DNA from: Bacillota bacterium
GTDB lineage: Bacteria > Bacillota > Clostridia > Lachnospirales > Bianqueaceae
Length of the DNA stretch: 64,000 nt
NCBI GenBank assembly: GCA_017620135.1
Contig: JAFZQZ010000081.1
Location: 1-64,000 of the forward strand
Direction: 5' to 3'
Made by a program: the position numbers and the translations under genes. The notes under the pieces are model-generated. The model saw only the letters and a program-made list of their open reading frames with translations, was not told the DNA's origin and did no database searches. Position 1 is the stretch's first letter. Each line of letters begins with the position of its first letter. Below are positions 18,209 through 25,543 of the stretch, piece after piece.

Positions 18209-20539
18209 ATGCTTTGTCAAATTTGTCATACGAATACAGCCGTACTTTTTGTCAATCGAATAGAAAACTCAAAACCCAAACAGCTGGCCCTGTGCCTGAG
18301 CTGCGCCAAAAAGCAGGGGATCCCGCTTCATAATCTCATGCAGAGCCCGGGCGGGATCAACCAGGAGGAACTGGAAAATATCGGGAAGCAGATGAATGAG
18401 CTCATGGAGCAGATGCAGGAGGATGGTTCCCTGGAAGGACTTTCCCAAATGATCCCGCCGCAGTTCCTGAATATGCTGAAAGGCGCGACCCATCCCGGAG
18501 AGGATGACGAAGACGCAGCGGAGGAAACGGAAAATACACCATCCGATTCTGCTTCCGGATCCTCTTCGCCGGACGGGAAGAGCGTGCAGGAAGAAGACCC
18601 TGTCGCCGCGAAAGCCAAGGCCCGGCGTAAACGCAACGAAAAACTGAAAACGCTTTCCAAGTTCGGTACGAACCTGACCGATAAGGCGGAAGACGGGGAG
18701 ATCGACGGCGTGATCGGTCGGGAAAACGAGATCGATCGTCTGATGCAGATCCTGAACCGGCGTACGAAGAACAATCCCGTGCTTCTCGGTGAACCCGGCG
18801 TAGGAAAGACGGCCATCGCGGAAGGATTCGCGCTGAGGATCGCCCGAGGAGAAGTCCCGGTCAAGCTTCGCGACAAGCAGGTCGTTCTTCTGGATATGAC
18901 AGGCCTGGTCGCGGGTACGCAGTTCCGTGGTCAGTTCGAAGCCCGTATGAAGGCGATCATCAATGAAGTGACGGCCGCCAGGAATGTGATCCTCGTGATC
19001 GATGAGATCCATAATCTCGTCGGCGCCGGCGACGCGCAGAACTCGATGAACGCCGCGAATATATTAAAGCCGGCGCTTGCCAACGGTTCCATCCAGGTCA
19101 TCGGTACGACGACACTGGACGAATACCGCAAATATATAGAAAAAGACGCCGCGCTGGAACGCCGTTTCCAGCCGATCATCGTGGATGAGCCGAGCCGCGA
19201 GGAGGCGGTCGCGATCCTGAAAGGGATCCGTTCACACTACGAAGATTATCATAATGTCAGAATCTCCGATGAAGTGATCGAAGACGCGATCTCTCTTTCT
19301 CAGCGCTATATCCATCAAAGGTATCTGCCGGATAAGGCCATCGATGTCATCGATGAAGCCGGCAGCCGCGTCAATCTGAACAATACCGGTCTCATCGATC
19401 TGCAGAATCTGGAGAAAACGCTCCAGGTCACCACGCAGAAAAAAGAAGAGGCAGCCGCCAGCGAAGATTTCGAAGCAGCTGCCAGATATCGTGTGGAAGA
19501 ACTCAAACTAAGCAGAGAGATCGAAGAGACACGGGAAAAGAGCAGTCATATCCCGCTCAGCTACGATGACGTCGCCCATGTGATCGAAAGCTGGACGAAG
19601 ATCCCTGTCAGCCGTCTGACAAAGGCGGAAGCGGATAAGCTGCTTCATCTGGAAGATCATTTGCATGAGCATCTGATCGGTCAGGATCAGGCGGTCAGCG
19701 CCGTTTCCCGCGCGATCCGCAGAAACCGTTCCGGCTTCCGGAAAGAGCGCAAACCGGCTTCCTTCATTTTCGCCGGTCCGACCGGCGTCGGTAAGACAGA
19801 ACTTGCCAAACAGCTGGCGATCGAAATGTTCGGTACGGAAGACGCGATCGTTCGGATCGATATGTCGGAATATATGGAAAAGCACACCGTTTCCAAACTG
19901 ATCGGCGCGCCTCCAGGATATGTGGGATACGATGAAGGCGGTCAGCTGACCGAAAAAGTCCGCCGTCGTCCCTTCTCGATCGTACTGCTGGATGAGATCG
20001 AAAAGGCTCATCCGGATGTCTTCAATATGCTCCTTCAGATACTGGACGACGGAAGGCTCACAGATTCACAGGGCCGTACGATCAACTTCGAGAATACGAT
20101 CATCATTATGACGACGAACGCCGGCGCCAGCTTCAAGGCTTCCTCTCTTGGCTTCAATCAGTCCGCGCCGACTTCCTTAAGTCTTCGGATCCAGGACGCC
20201 CTGAAGCAGACTTTCCGTCCGGAATTTTTAAACCGTGTGGATGATGTCATCACGTTTGATCCGCTCAGCCGCGAACAGATCCGGCAGATCGTCGATCTGA
20301 TGCTGGAGGATATCTACAAAGCCGCCAAAGATCAGTCGATGACGGTCGATGTCAGTGACGAGGTCAAGGATTATCTGGCCGAACATGGCTATGATGAACA
20401 GTATGGTGCCAGACCGCTTCGCCGACTCATCCAGCGGCTCATCGAGGATGAGATCGCGGAAGAGTTCCTGAAAGGGACTGTCAAAGAAGGCGATCAGATC
20501 CATCTGGTCCTGGAAGGAGATAAAATCGTAATTCAATAA
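18209..20539 (+). CDS. Clp ATPase with N-terminal zinc finger (ClpE-like)
   Basis: This 776-residue AAA+ unfoldase should feed substrates to ClpP. It opens with a four-cysteine zinc finger (CQIC at 3-6 and CLSC at 29-32), the hallmark of ClpE and also resembling McsA, instead of Clp-N repeats. A charged low-complexity linker follows (about 95-145). AAA domain 1 has Walker A GEPGVGKT (194-201); the middle region carries a UVR motif (EDFEAAARYRVEELKL); AAA domain 2 has Walker A GPTGVGKT (523-530). The LGF in SSLGFNQ occupies the ClpP-binding loop position. Start ATG 18209. Length exceeds Bacillus ClpE because of the linker. Close to ClpE, with ClpC-like middle features, so no symbol is assigned. 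Confidence 0.92.
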   Translation: MLCQICHTNTAVLFVNRIENSKPKQLALCLSCAKKQGIPLHNLMQSPGGINQEELENIGKQMNELMEQMQEDGSLEGLSQMIPPQFLNMLKGATHPGEDDEDAAEETENTPSDSASGSSSPDGKSVQEEDPVAAKAKARRKRNEKLKTLSKFGTNLTDKAEDGEIDGVIGRENEIDRLMQILNRRTKNNPVLLGEPGVGKTAIAEGFALRIARGEVPVKLRDKQVVLLDMTGLVAGTQFRGQFEARMKAIINEVTAARNVILVIDEIHNLVGAGDAQNSMNAANILKPALANGSIQVIGTTTLDEYRKYIEKDAALERRFQPIIVDEPSREEAVAILKGIRSHYEDYHNVRISDEVIEDAISLSQRYIHQRYLPDKAIDVIDEAGSRVNLNNTGLIDLQNLEKTLQVTTQKKEEAAASEDFEAAARYRVEELKLSREIEETREKSSHIPLSYDDVAHVIESWTKIPVSRLTKAEADKLLHLEDHLHEHLIGQDQAVSAVSRAIRRNRSGFRKERKPASFIFAGPTGVGKTELAKQLAIEMFGTEDAIVRIDMSEYMEKHTVSKLIGAPPGYVGYDEGGQLTEKVRRRPFSIVLLDEIEKAHPDVFNMLLQILDDGRLTDSQGRTINFENTIIIMTTNAGASFKASSLGFNQSAPTSLSLRIQDALKQTFRPEFLNRVDDVITFDPLSREQIRQIVDLMLEDIYKAAKDQSMTVDVSDEVKDYLAEHGYDEQYGARPLRRLIQRLIEDEIAEEFLKGTVKEGDQIHLVLEGDKIVIQ

Positions 20540-20540
20540 A

Positions 20541-20588
20541 AAGCTGCTCGCGGACATGGGTTTCCATGATCTCGCGAGCAGTTCTTTT
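20541..20588. terminator. Two-way intrinsic terminator between the Clp gene and dinB
   Basis: CTGCTCGCG (20544-20552) pairs with CGCGAGCAG (20573-20581) across a 20-base loop. TTCTTTT follows on the plus strand, and the plus-strand AAAAA before the stem gives a T-run on the minus strand, so one hairpin can end both convergent transcripts. Confidence 0.85.
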
Positions 20589-20613
20589 ATGGGTGCACCT
20601 GGAAGCTTACGAC

Positions 20614-21831
20614 TTATTCGTCGATCAGTTTTCCCCGGCGAAGCACTTCCCGGCTGTTCAGTTCACCTCCGGTCAGGATGACGTCTTTCCCGAAGCGGTC
20701 CATTAATTTCGTCAGGCTTTCATCCAGCTTTTGCTGTTTTTCCTTGCTGACAGCGTTTCTTTCGTTTTCTTCCAGGGTGATCTGGTAGGATGGTTCCGTG
20801 GTGAAATGGCTCGTGGAGATCCCGAGAAGACGGACCGGGCGGGTGAGCGGCGCCTGAAGAAGGAGGCTTTCCGCTTCCCGGTACAAATCACCGGCGGAGG
20901 AGACCGGAGAGGAAAGCGTGCGGGAACGGGTATGAAGGGACAGATCATTGTACTTGATCTTGAGGGTAACGGTCTGCGCGTAGAATCCGGGTTTTTTCAG
21001 ATGCATACTGACAGACCGCGCCAGCAGCTTGAGGGTACTTTTCATTTCTTCCGGATCCGTCATGTCCCGCTGATACGTGGTTTCTTTCCCGATGGATTTG
21101 GCTTCTCCCTCGCCAAGGCGGCTGACATGGTCGGATCCGATCCCGCGGGCGGCATAGTACAGATCGTGACCATTTTCACCAAGCAGTGAAACGAGTTTGT
21201 CTTCCTTCCAGCCAAGCAGATCACGGATGGTATGGATCCCGTACCCGGCCAGTCTTTCAGCACCTTTACCGCCGACGCCGGGAAGTACACGTACGGGACG
21301 CTCGGCCATATATGTCTGAAAGTGCTCCGGGCTTTCGAAGATGAAAAAGCCGTTCGGTTTCTTTTCCTCACTGCCGAGTTTGGCTGTCATTTTATTATAT
21401 CCTATTCCGACGGAGCAGGTCAGACCCGTTGTGTCAAGCACACGCTGCTTGATCTCATGACCGATATGAACGGGATCCCCGAAAAGCCTGGTAGATCCGG
21501 TAATATCGAGATACCCTTCATCCAGCGCGACAAATTCGATCTGGTCGGTATAGGAGAGGAGGATCTCATGGACCTGATCCGAGACTTCGTGGTAACGATG
21601 ATAGTGTCCGTGCATATAGATGCCGTTCGGACATAACCGGTAGGCTTCCTTGATGCTCATGCCGCTTCGAACACCGTAAGGTCTGGCTTCATAGGAGCAG
21701 GTGGATACCACGCCGCGTTCGGACGGAAGCGCGCCGATGATCAGAGGCTTTCCCGCCAGAGAAGGATCGTCATGAACTTCCACGGAAGCATAGAACGCGT
21801 CCATGTCCATGTGCAGAATGATACGGCCCAT
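20614..21831 (-). CDS. dinB: DNA polymerase IV (Y-family translesion polymerase)
   Basis: DinB (405 residues) copies past damaged template bases with low fidelity. The Y-family catalytic residues are present: Asp9 in HMDMDAFYASVE and Asp104-Glu105 in ALDEGYLDITGS, where the usual Ser-Ile-Asp-Glu-Ala context is slightly altered. The finger/palm stretch SVGIGYNKMTAKLGSEEKKP and the thumb helix-hairpin-helix (VLPGVGGKGAERLAGYGI) follow, then a little-finger domain. The start at 21831 has GGAGGG a few bases upstream on the minus strand. It is transcribed alone, divergent from rpsO. I found no LexA-type GAAC-N4-GTTC box in its upstream region. Confidence 0.95.
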   Translation of the reverse strand: MGRIILHMDMDAFYASVEVHDDPSLAGKPLIIGALPSERGVVSTCSYEARPYGVRSGMSIKEAYRLCPNGIYMHGHYHRYHEVSDQVHEILLSYTDQIEFVALDEGYLDITGSTRLFGDPVHIGHEIKQRVLDTTGLTCSVGIGYNKMTAKLGSEEKKPNGFFIFESPEHFQTYMAERPVRVLPGVGGKGAERLAGYGIHTIRDLLGWKEDKLVSLLGENGHDLYYAARGIGSDHVSRLGEGEAKSIGKETTYQRDMTDPEEMKSTLKLLARSVSMHLKKPGFYAQTVTLKIKYNDLSLHTRSRTLSSPVSSAGDLYREAESLLLQAPLTRPVRLLGISTSHFTTEPSYQITLEENERNAVSKEKQQKLDESLTKLMDRFGKDVILTGGELNSREVLRRGKLIDE

Positions 21832-21866
21832 TTTCTTCCCTCCTTCCCTCAGAATTAACCATAAAT

Positions 21867-21872
21867 ATTATA
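21867..21872 (-). promoter_or_regulatory. Possible -10 box for dinB
   Basis: Read on the minus strand, 21872-21867 is TATAAT, 36 bases before the dinB start codon. No good -35 hexamer is seen 16-18 bases upstream of it, so this is a weak call. It lies between dinB and the divergent rpsO promoter. Confidence 0.35.
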
Positions 21873-21883
21873 CACGAAAGTTC

Positions 21884-21912
21884 TTTACAAGGCTATATAA
21901 AAGTGATATAAT
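21884..21912 (+). promoter_or_regulatory. Sigma-A promoter for rpsO
   Basis: TTTACA (21884-21889) and TATAAT (21907-21912) are 17 bases apart, with an extended -10 TGA directly before TATAAT. Transcription should start just before or within the first leader hairpin. Confidence 0.85.
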
Positions 21913-21914
21913 AT

Positions 21915-21972
21915 CGTTTCGTGAAACGAACTGCGGCTGAGTATGCGGATACTCCGACCCTACCTCAGCTGT
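21915..21972 (+). promoter_or_regulatory. Structured rpsO leader, candidate S15 autoregulatory element
   Basis: Three inverted repeats are visible. CGTTT/AAACG (21915-21928) forms a small hairpin. GAGTAT (21939-21944) and ATACTC (21949-21954) form a 6-pair stem with loop GCGG. GCGGCTGAG (21933-21941) can instead pair with CTCAGCTGT (21964-21972), nine pairs including G-U. The last two compete for GAG 21939-21941. Ribosomal protein S15 is known to control its own mRNA through structured leaders in several bacteria; that this one does so is inferred. Confidence 0.55.
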
Positions 21973-22009
21973 CAGCAATTCTAATTATTTTTTATGGAGG
22001 TTTTTTACC

Positions 22010-22273
22010 ATGACCAAGGAAAGAAAACAGGAAATCATCAAGTCCTTCGGACGCACCGAGCAGGATACCGGATCTCCGGAAGTGCAGATCGCTCTTCTGA
22101 CTGAGCGTATCAACCACCTGACCGAGCATCTGAAATCCCATCAGAAAGATCATCACAGCCGCCGCGGTATGTTAATGCTGATCGGCCGCCGCAGAGGTCT
22201 TCTGAACTACCTGAAGGCACAGGATATTGATGCTTACCGTGCTCTGATCGAAAAACTTGGAATCAGAAGATAA
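22010..22273 (+). CDS. rpsO: 30S ribosomal protein S15
   Basis: S15 (87 residues, normal length) binds 16S rRNA helices 20-22 and helps assemble the platform of the small subunit. The sequence matches the family throughout: [20 protein letters not shown], then [16 protein letters not shown] and [14 protein letters not shown] 22010 is preceded by GGAGG at 21996-22000. It has its own promoter, a structured leader and a strong terminator, and is followed by pnp, the arrangement seen in many bacteria. Confidence 0.99.
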   Translation: MTKERKQEIIKSFGRTEQDTGSPEVQIALLTERINHLTEHLKSHQKDHHSRRGMLMLIGRRRGLLNYLKAQDIDAYRALIEKLGIRR

Positions 22274-22284
22274 GACAAAAACAG

Positions 22285-22318
22285 GTTGTAAATCTCCCCG
22301 CGGGATTTACAACTTTTT
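22285..22318 (+). terminator. Intrinsic terminator after rpsO
   Basis: GTTGTAAATC (22285-22294) pairs perfectly with GATTTACAAC (22304-22313) around a 9-base loop and is followed by TTTTT (22314-22318). Confidence 0.92.
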
Positions 22319-22326
22319 GTCGTAGG

Positions 22327-22345
22327 AGACGGGATATGCCCGTCT
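22327..22345 (+). promoter_or_regulatory. Hairpin in the pnp leader
   Basis: AGACGGG (22327-22333) and CCCGTCT (22339-22345) form a 7-pair stem with loop ATATG, about 20 bases before the pnp ribosome site. No T-run follows. It may stabilise or regulate pnp mRNA; in Escherichia coli a processed stem in the pnp leader serves autoregulation, but here that role is only a guess. Confidence 0.5.
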
Positions 22346-22378
22346 GGTATGTACGCAACGATAAAAGGAGGATTGTTA

Positions 22379-24553
22379 ATGTCACAGATTTTTGAAATGG
22401 AGCTTGCCGGCCGCAAACTCCGTGCAGAAGTGGGCAAAGTGGCCGAGCAGGCCAGCGGTGCTGTCTGGCTTTCCTATGGAGATACGACCATCATTTCCAC
22501 CGCTACCCATTCCGAAAAGCCCAGAGAAGGGATCGATTTCTTCCCTCTCTCGGTCGATTATGAAGAAAAAATGTATTCCGTGGGCAAGATCCCCGGAGGT
22601 TTCCTGAAAAGAGAAGGCCGTCCCAGTGAGAACGCCGTGCTGACCGCGCGATGCATCGATCGTCCGATGCGTCCTCTTTTCCCCAAGGATTACCGCAATG
22701 ATGTCACGCTGGTCAATACCGTTCTGTCTGTTGACCAGGACTGCCAGCCCGAGATCCTGGCGATGCTTGGATCTTCCATCGCTGTTTCCATTTCCGATAT
22801 TCCGTTCTACGGACCTGTCGGCGCTGTTTCTGTCGGTCTGGTCGACGGCGAATTCGTCATCAATCCGACGAGCGCGCAGAGAAAAGTCTCCGATCTGGAT
22901 CTGACCGTCGCTTCCACGGCTGAAAAGGTCTGTATGATCGAAGCCGGCGCCAATGAGGTACCGGAAGATAAAATGCTGGAAGCCATCTTCCTTGGCCATG
23001 AAGTCAACCAGAAGATCGTTTCCTTTATAAATGAGATCGTAGCGGCCTGCGGAAAACCCAAACACGCCTATGAAGAGCAGATCGTTCCCGAGGAAGTCTT
23101 CGAAGCGCTGAAGAAAGTCTGCCAGCCCGAAGAGATGGAAAAGGCTGTCTTCACCGACGACAAGATGGTCCGTGACGAGCGCATCAGCAAGATCACGGCT
23201 GATTTCGAAGCTTATCTGGATACGCTTCCCGAGGAAGACAAAGAGAGAATGCTTCCCTATGTCGGAGAAGGCGTTTATCAGTATCAGAAAAAGACCGTCC
23301 GCAAGATGATCAAGGTCGACGGCAAACGTCCTGACGGACGCGCGATGGACGAGATCCGTCCGCTGTCCGCGGAAGTGGATCTGGTGCCCAGAGTTCATGG
23401 TTCCGGTCTGTTCAAGAGAGGACAGACGCAGGTCCTGAATATCGTCACTTTAGGCGCGCTGTCCGATCGTCAGATCCTGGACAGCCTGGACGAGAATGTC
23501 GATTCCAAACGCTACATCCATCAGTACAACATGCCTTCCTATTCTGTAGGAGAGACCAAACCCAGCCGCAGTCCCGGACGTCGTGAGATCGGTCATGGCG
23601 CGCTGGCAGAGCGTGCGCTGGTCCCGGTCCTTCCTTCCGAGGAAGATTTCCCCTATGCGATCCGTTCCGTCTCGGAAGTCCTTTCTTCCAACGGTTCGAC
23701 CTCTCAGGGTTCCATCTGCGCCAGTTCCCTGGCCCTGATGGCCGCCGGCGTTCCGATCAAGAGCGCTGTTGCCGGTATTTCCTGCGGTCTTGTGACCGGT
23801 GAGACGGAAGATGATTTCGTCCTGCTGACGGATATCCAGGGTCTGGAAGATTTCTTCGGTGACATGGACTTTAAGGTAGCCGGTACCCATAAAGGTATCA
23901 CTGCGATCCAGATGGATATCAAGGTGAAAGGTCTGACGCCCGCGATCATTCGCGGAGCGATCGCCCGCACGAAAGAAGCCCGTACCTATATCCTGGATGA
24001 AGTCATGGCGCCTGTCATCAGCGCGCCGAGAGAGCATCTTAGCGAGTACGCGCCAAAGATCTACAACACCAAGATCAGCGTTTCCAAGATCGGTGAAGTG
24101 GTCGGGCCGAAGGGTAAGACCATCAACAAGATCATCGCCGAGACAGGTGTTCAGATCGATATCGAAGAGGATGGCTCCGTTTATGTTCTTGGTACCGATG
24201 AGGCGATGTGCCTGAAGGCGATCCGCACCATCGAGACCATCGCGAAAGAGATCGAGATCGATGAAGTCTACAACGCGACTGTCGTTCGTCTGGCCAAGTT
24301 CGGCGCCTTCGTGGAACTGCTTCCCGGCAAGGACGCGCTGCTGCATCTTTCCGAGATCAGCTATGAATATGTGAAGGAAGTGGAAGATGTCCTTCACATT
24401 GGCGATGAGATCATGGTCAAGGTCATCGGGATCGATGACCAGGGTAAGGTCAAGGTTTCCAGAAAAGCCCTGCTGCCGCCCCCCGAGGGACGTTCGGAGC
24501 GGAGTGGTGACCGTAATTCCGACCGCCGCGGCGACCGGAGAGACCGTCACTGA
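22379..24553 (+). CDS. pnp: Polyribonucleotide nucleotidyltransferase (PNPase)
   Basis: PNPase degrades RNA 3' to 5' using phosphate and belongs to the RNA turnover machinery. The 724-residue protein shows two RNase PH domains (first with SVDYEEKMYSVGKIPGGF, second with GSGLFKRGQTQVLNIVTLG and SYSVGETKPSRSPGRREIGH), a KH domain (KISVSKIGEVVGPKGKTI) and a C-terminal S1 domain (YNATVVRLAKFGAFVELLPG) with a short Arg/Asp-rich tail. ATG 22379 has AAAGGAGG upstream; an in-frame ATG 30 bases earlier lies before that site and is rejected. No clear promoter is seen between the rpsO terminator and this gene. Confidence 0.98.
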   Translation: MSQIFEMELAGRKLRAEVGKVAEQASGAVWLSYGDTTIISTATHSEKPREGIDFFPLSVDYEEKMYSVGKIPGGFLKREGRPSENAVLTARCIDRPMRPLFPKDYRNDVTLVNTVLSVDQDCQPEILAMLGSSIAVSISDIPFYGPVGAVSVGLVDGEFVINPTSAQRKVSDLDLTVASTAEKVCMIEAGANEVPEDKMLEAIFLGHEVNQKIVSFINEIVAACGKPKHAYEEQIVPEEVFEALKKVCQPEEMEKAVFTDDKMVRDERISKITADFEAYLDTLPEEDKERMLPYVGEGVYQYQKKTVRKMIKVDGKRPDGRAMDEIRPLSAEVDLVPRVHGSGLFKRGQTQVLNIVTLGALSDRQILDSLDENVDSKRYIHQYNMPSYSVGETKPSRSPGRREIGHGALAERALVPVLPSEEDFPYAIRSVSEVLSSNGSTSQGSICASSLALMAAGVPIKSAVAGISCGLVTGETEDDFVLLTDIQGLEDFFGDMDFKVAGTHKGITAIQMDIKVKGLTPAIIRGAIARTKEARTYILDEVMAPVISAPREHLSEYAPKIYNTKISVSKIGEVVGPKGKTINKIIAETGVQIDIEEDGSVYVLGTDEAMCLKAIRTIETIAKEIEIDEVYNATVVRLAKFGAFVELLPGKDALLHLSEISYEYVKEVEDVLHIGDEIMVKVIGIDDQGKVKVSRKALLPPPEGRSERSGDRNSDRRGDRRDRH

Positions 24554-24577
24554 TCCTCGTTATTTTCCTTAGATTTT

Positions 24578-24611
24578 AAGAGGCTGTTTTTGCGAAAAGA
24601 CAGCCTCTTTT
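24578..24611 (+). terminator. Intrinsic terminator after pnp
   Basis: AAGAGGCTGT (24578-24587) pairs with ACAGCCTCTT (24600-24609) around a 12-base loop and runs into TTTT. The next promoter's -35 box begins three bases after the stem-loop and T-run. Confidence 0.9.
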
Positions 24612-24613
24612 CA

Positions 24614-24642
24614 TTTACAAAAAGAGTGTTTTATGGTATAAT
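24614..24642 (+). promoter_or_regulatory. Sigma-A promoter for the uppP-to-recA operon
   Basis: TTTACA (24614-24619) and TATAAT (24637-24642) are 17 bases apart, with extended -10 TGG at 24634-24636. It directly abuts the pnp terminator. Confidence 0.85.
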
Positions 24643-24681
24643 CATAATTCGGGATTCTATTTATTTATCAGGAGTTATGAC

Positions 24682-25521
24682 ATGAATTTTTGGCAAGCGA
24701 TTCTGATGGGGATCATTCAGGGACTGACAGAGTTCCTGCCGGTCTCCAGTTCCGGACATCTGGTCATGGGAAAAGTCTTTTTTGGAATGAATATCGATAC
24801 GTCCGCCCTGTTTGAAGCCCTGTTGCATGTAGGGACCTTAGGCGCTGTTTTCGTGTATTTCTGGAAAGACGTCAAGATGCTGGTGATCGAAGCCCTGAAG
24901 CTGATCAGGGATGTGGTACTTCTGATCTTCAAAAAGAAAGCCTGGGAAGACTACCCGCAGCGCCGAATGGTACTTTTTATCCTAATCTCGAGTATTCCTA
25001 CCGCTATTATCGGTCTCCTGGTCGAGAAATATCTGGAAGATCTTTTCTTCAGCTCGGTGATCGCAGTGGGATGCGCGCTGATCGTGACCGGCCTGATCCT
25101 TTTCAGCCTGAAAAAGATCCCTGCGGGGAAAAAAGATCTTTCCAAAATGAAATATAAAGATTCGATCTTTATCGGGATCGCGCAGGGTATCGCGACACTT
25201 CCGGGCATCTCCCGCTCCGGGACGACCGTTACGGCAGGCGTATTCTGCGGACTGGAAAAGGATTTTGCTTTCCGCTATTCCTTCCTGGTGGGGATCCCCG
25301 CGATCCTTGGTTCCGCTTTGTTGAAAGTACTGAAGATCTCGTCTTCCGACCTTTCCAACATGGGATACTACGCGGCCGGTATGGTGGTGGCCTTCGCGCT
25401 TGGCATGGTCACGGTCCACTGGATCGGCAAGCTTCTGAAAAAAGATAAGCTTCATTATTTTGGTTATTACTGTGCGGTGGTAGGTGTAGCTGCCATTATC
25501 GCCGGAATTTTCATGCATTAA
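24682..25521 (+). CDS. uppP: Undecaprenyl-diphosphatase UppP (BacA)
   Basis: UppP recycles the cell-wall lipid carrier by removing one phosphate from undecaprenyl diphosphate at the membrane, and its activity underlies bacitracin tolerance. The 279-residue, highly hydrophobic protein has both family motifs: GIIQGLTEFLPVSSSGHLV near the N-terminus and LPGISRSGTTVTAG at about residues 172-185, which form the active site. CAGGAG lies upstream of ATG 24682. It is the first gene of a long operon ending with recA. Confidence 0.97.
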   Translation: MNFWQAILMGIIQGLTEFLPVSSSGHLVMGKVFFGMNIDTSALFEALLHVGTLGAVFVYFWKDVKMLVIEALKLIRDVVLLIFKKKAWEDYPQRRMVLFILISSIPTAIIGLLVEKYLEDLFFSSVIAVGCALIVTGLILFSLKKIPAGKKDLSKMKYKDSIFIGIAQGIATLPGISRSGTTVTAGVFCGLEKDFAFRYSFLVGIPAILGSALLKVLKISSSDLSNMGYYAAGMVVAFALGMVTVHWIGKLLKKDKLHYFGYYCAVVGVAAIIAGIFMH

Positions 25522-25543
25522 GAAAAGTATGTAGGGGGCAGAG

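Noticed and set aside
21832-22009. LexA (SOS) box for dinB, and likewise for recA and uvrB
   Set aside because: No GAAC-N4-GTTC or close variant seen in the dinB-rpsO gap, the cinA-recA gap or before uvrB.
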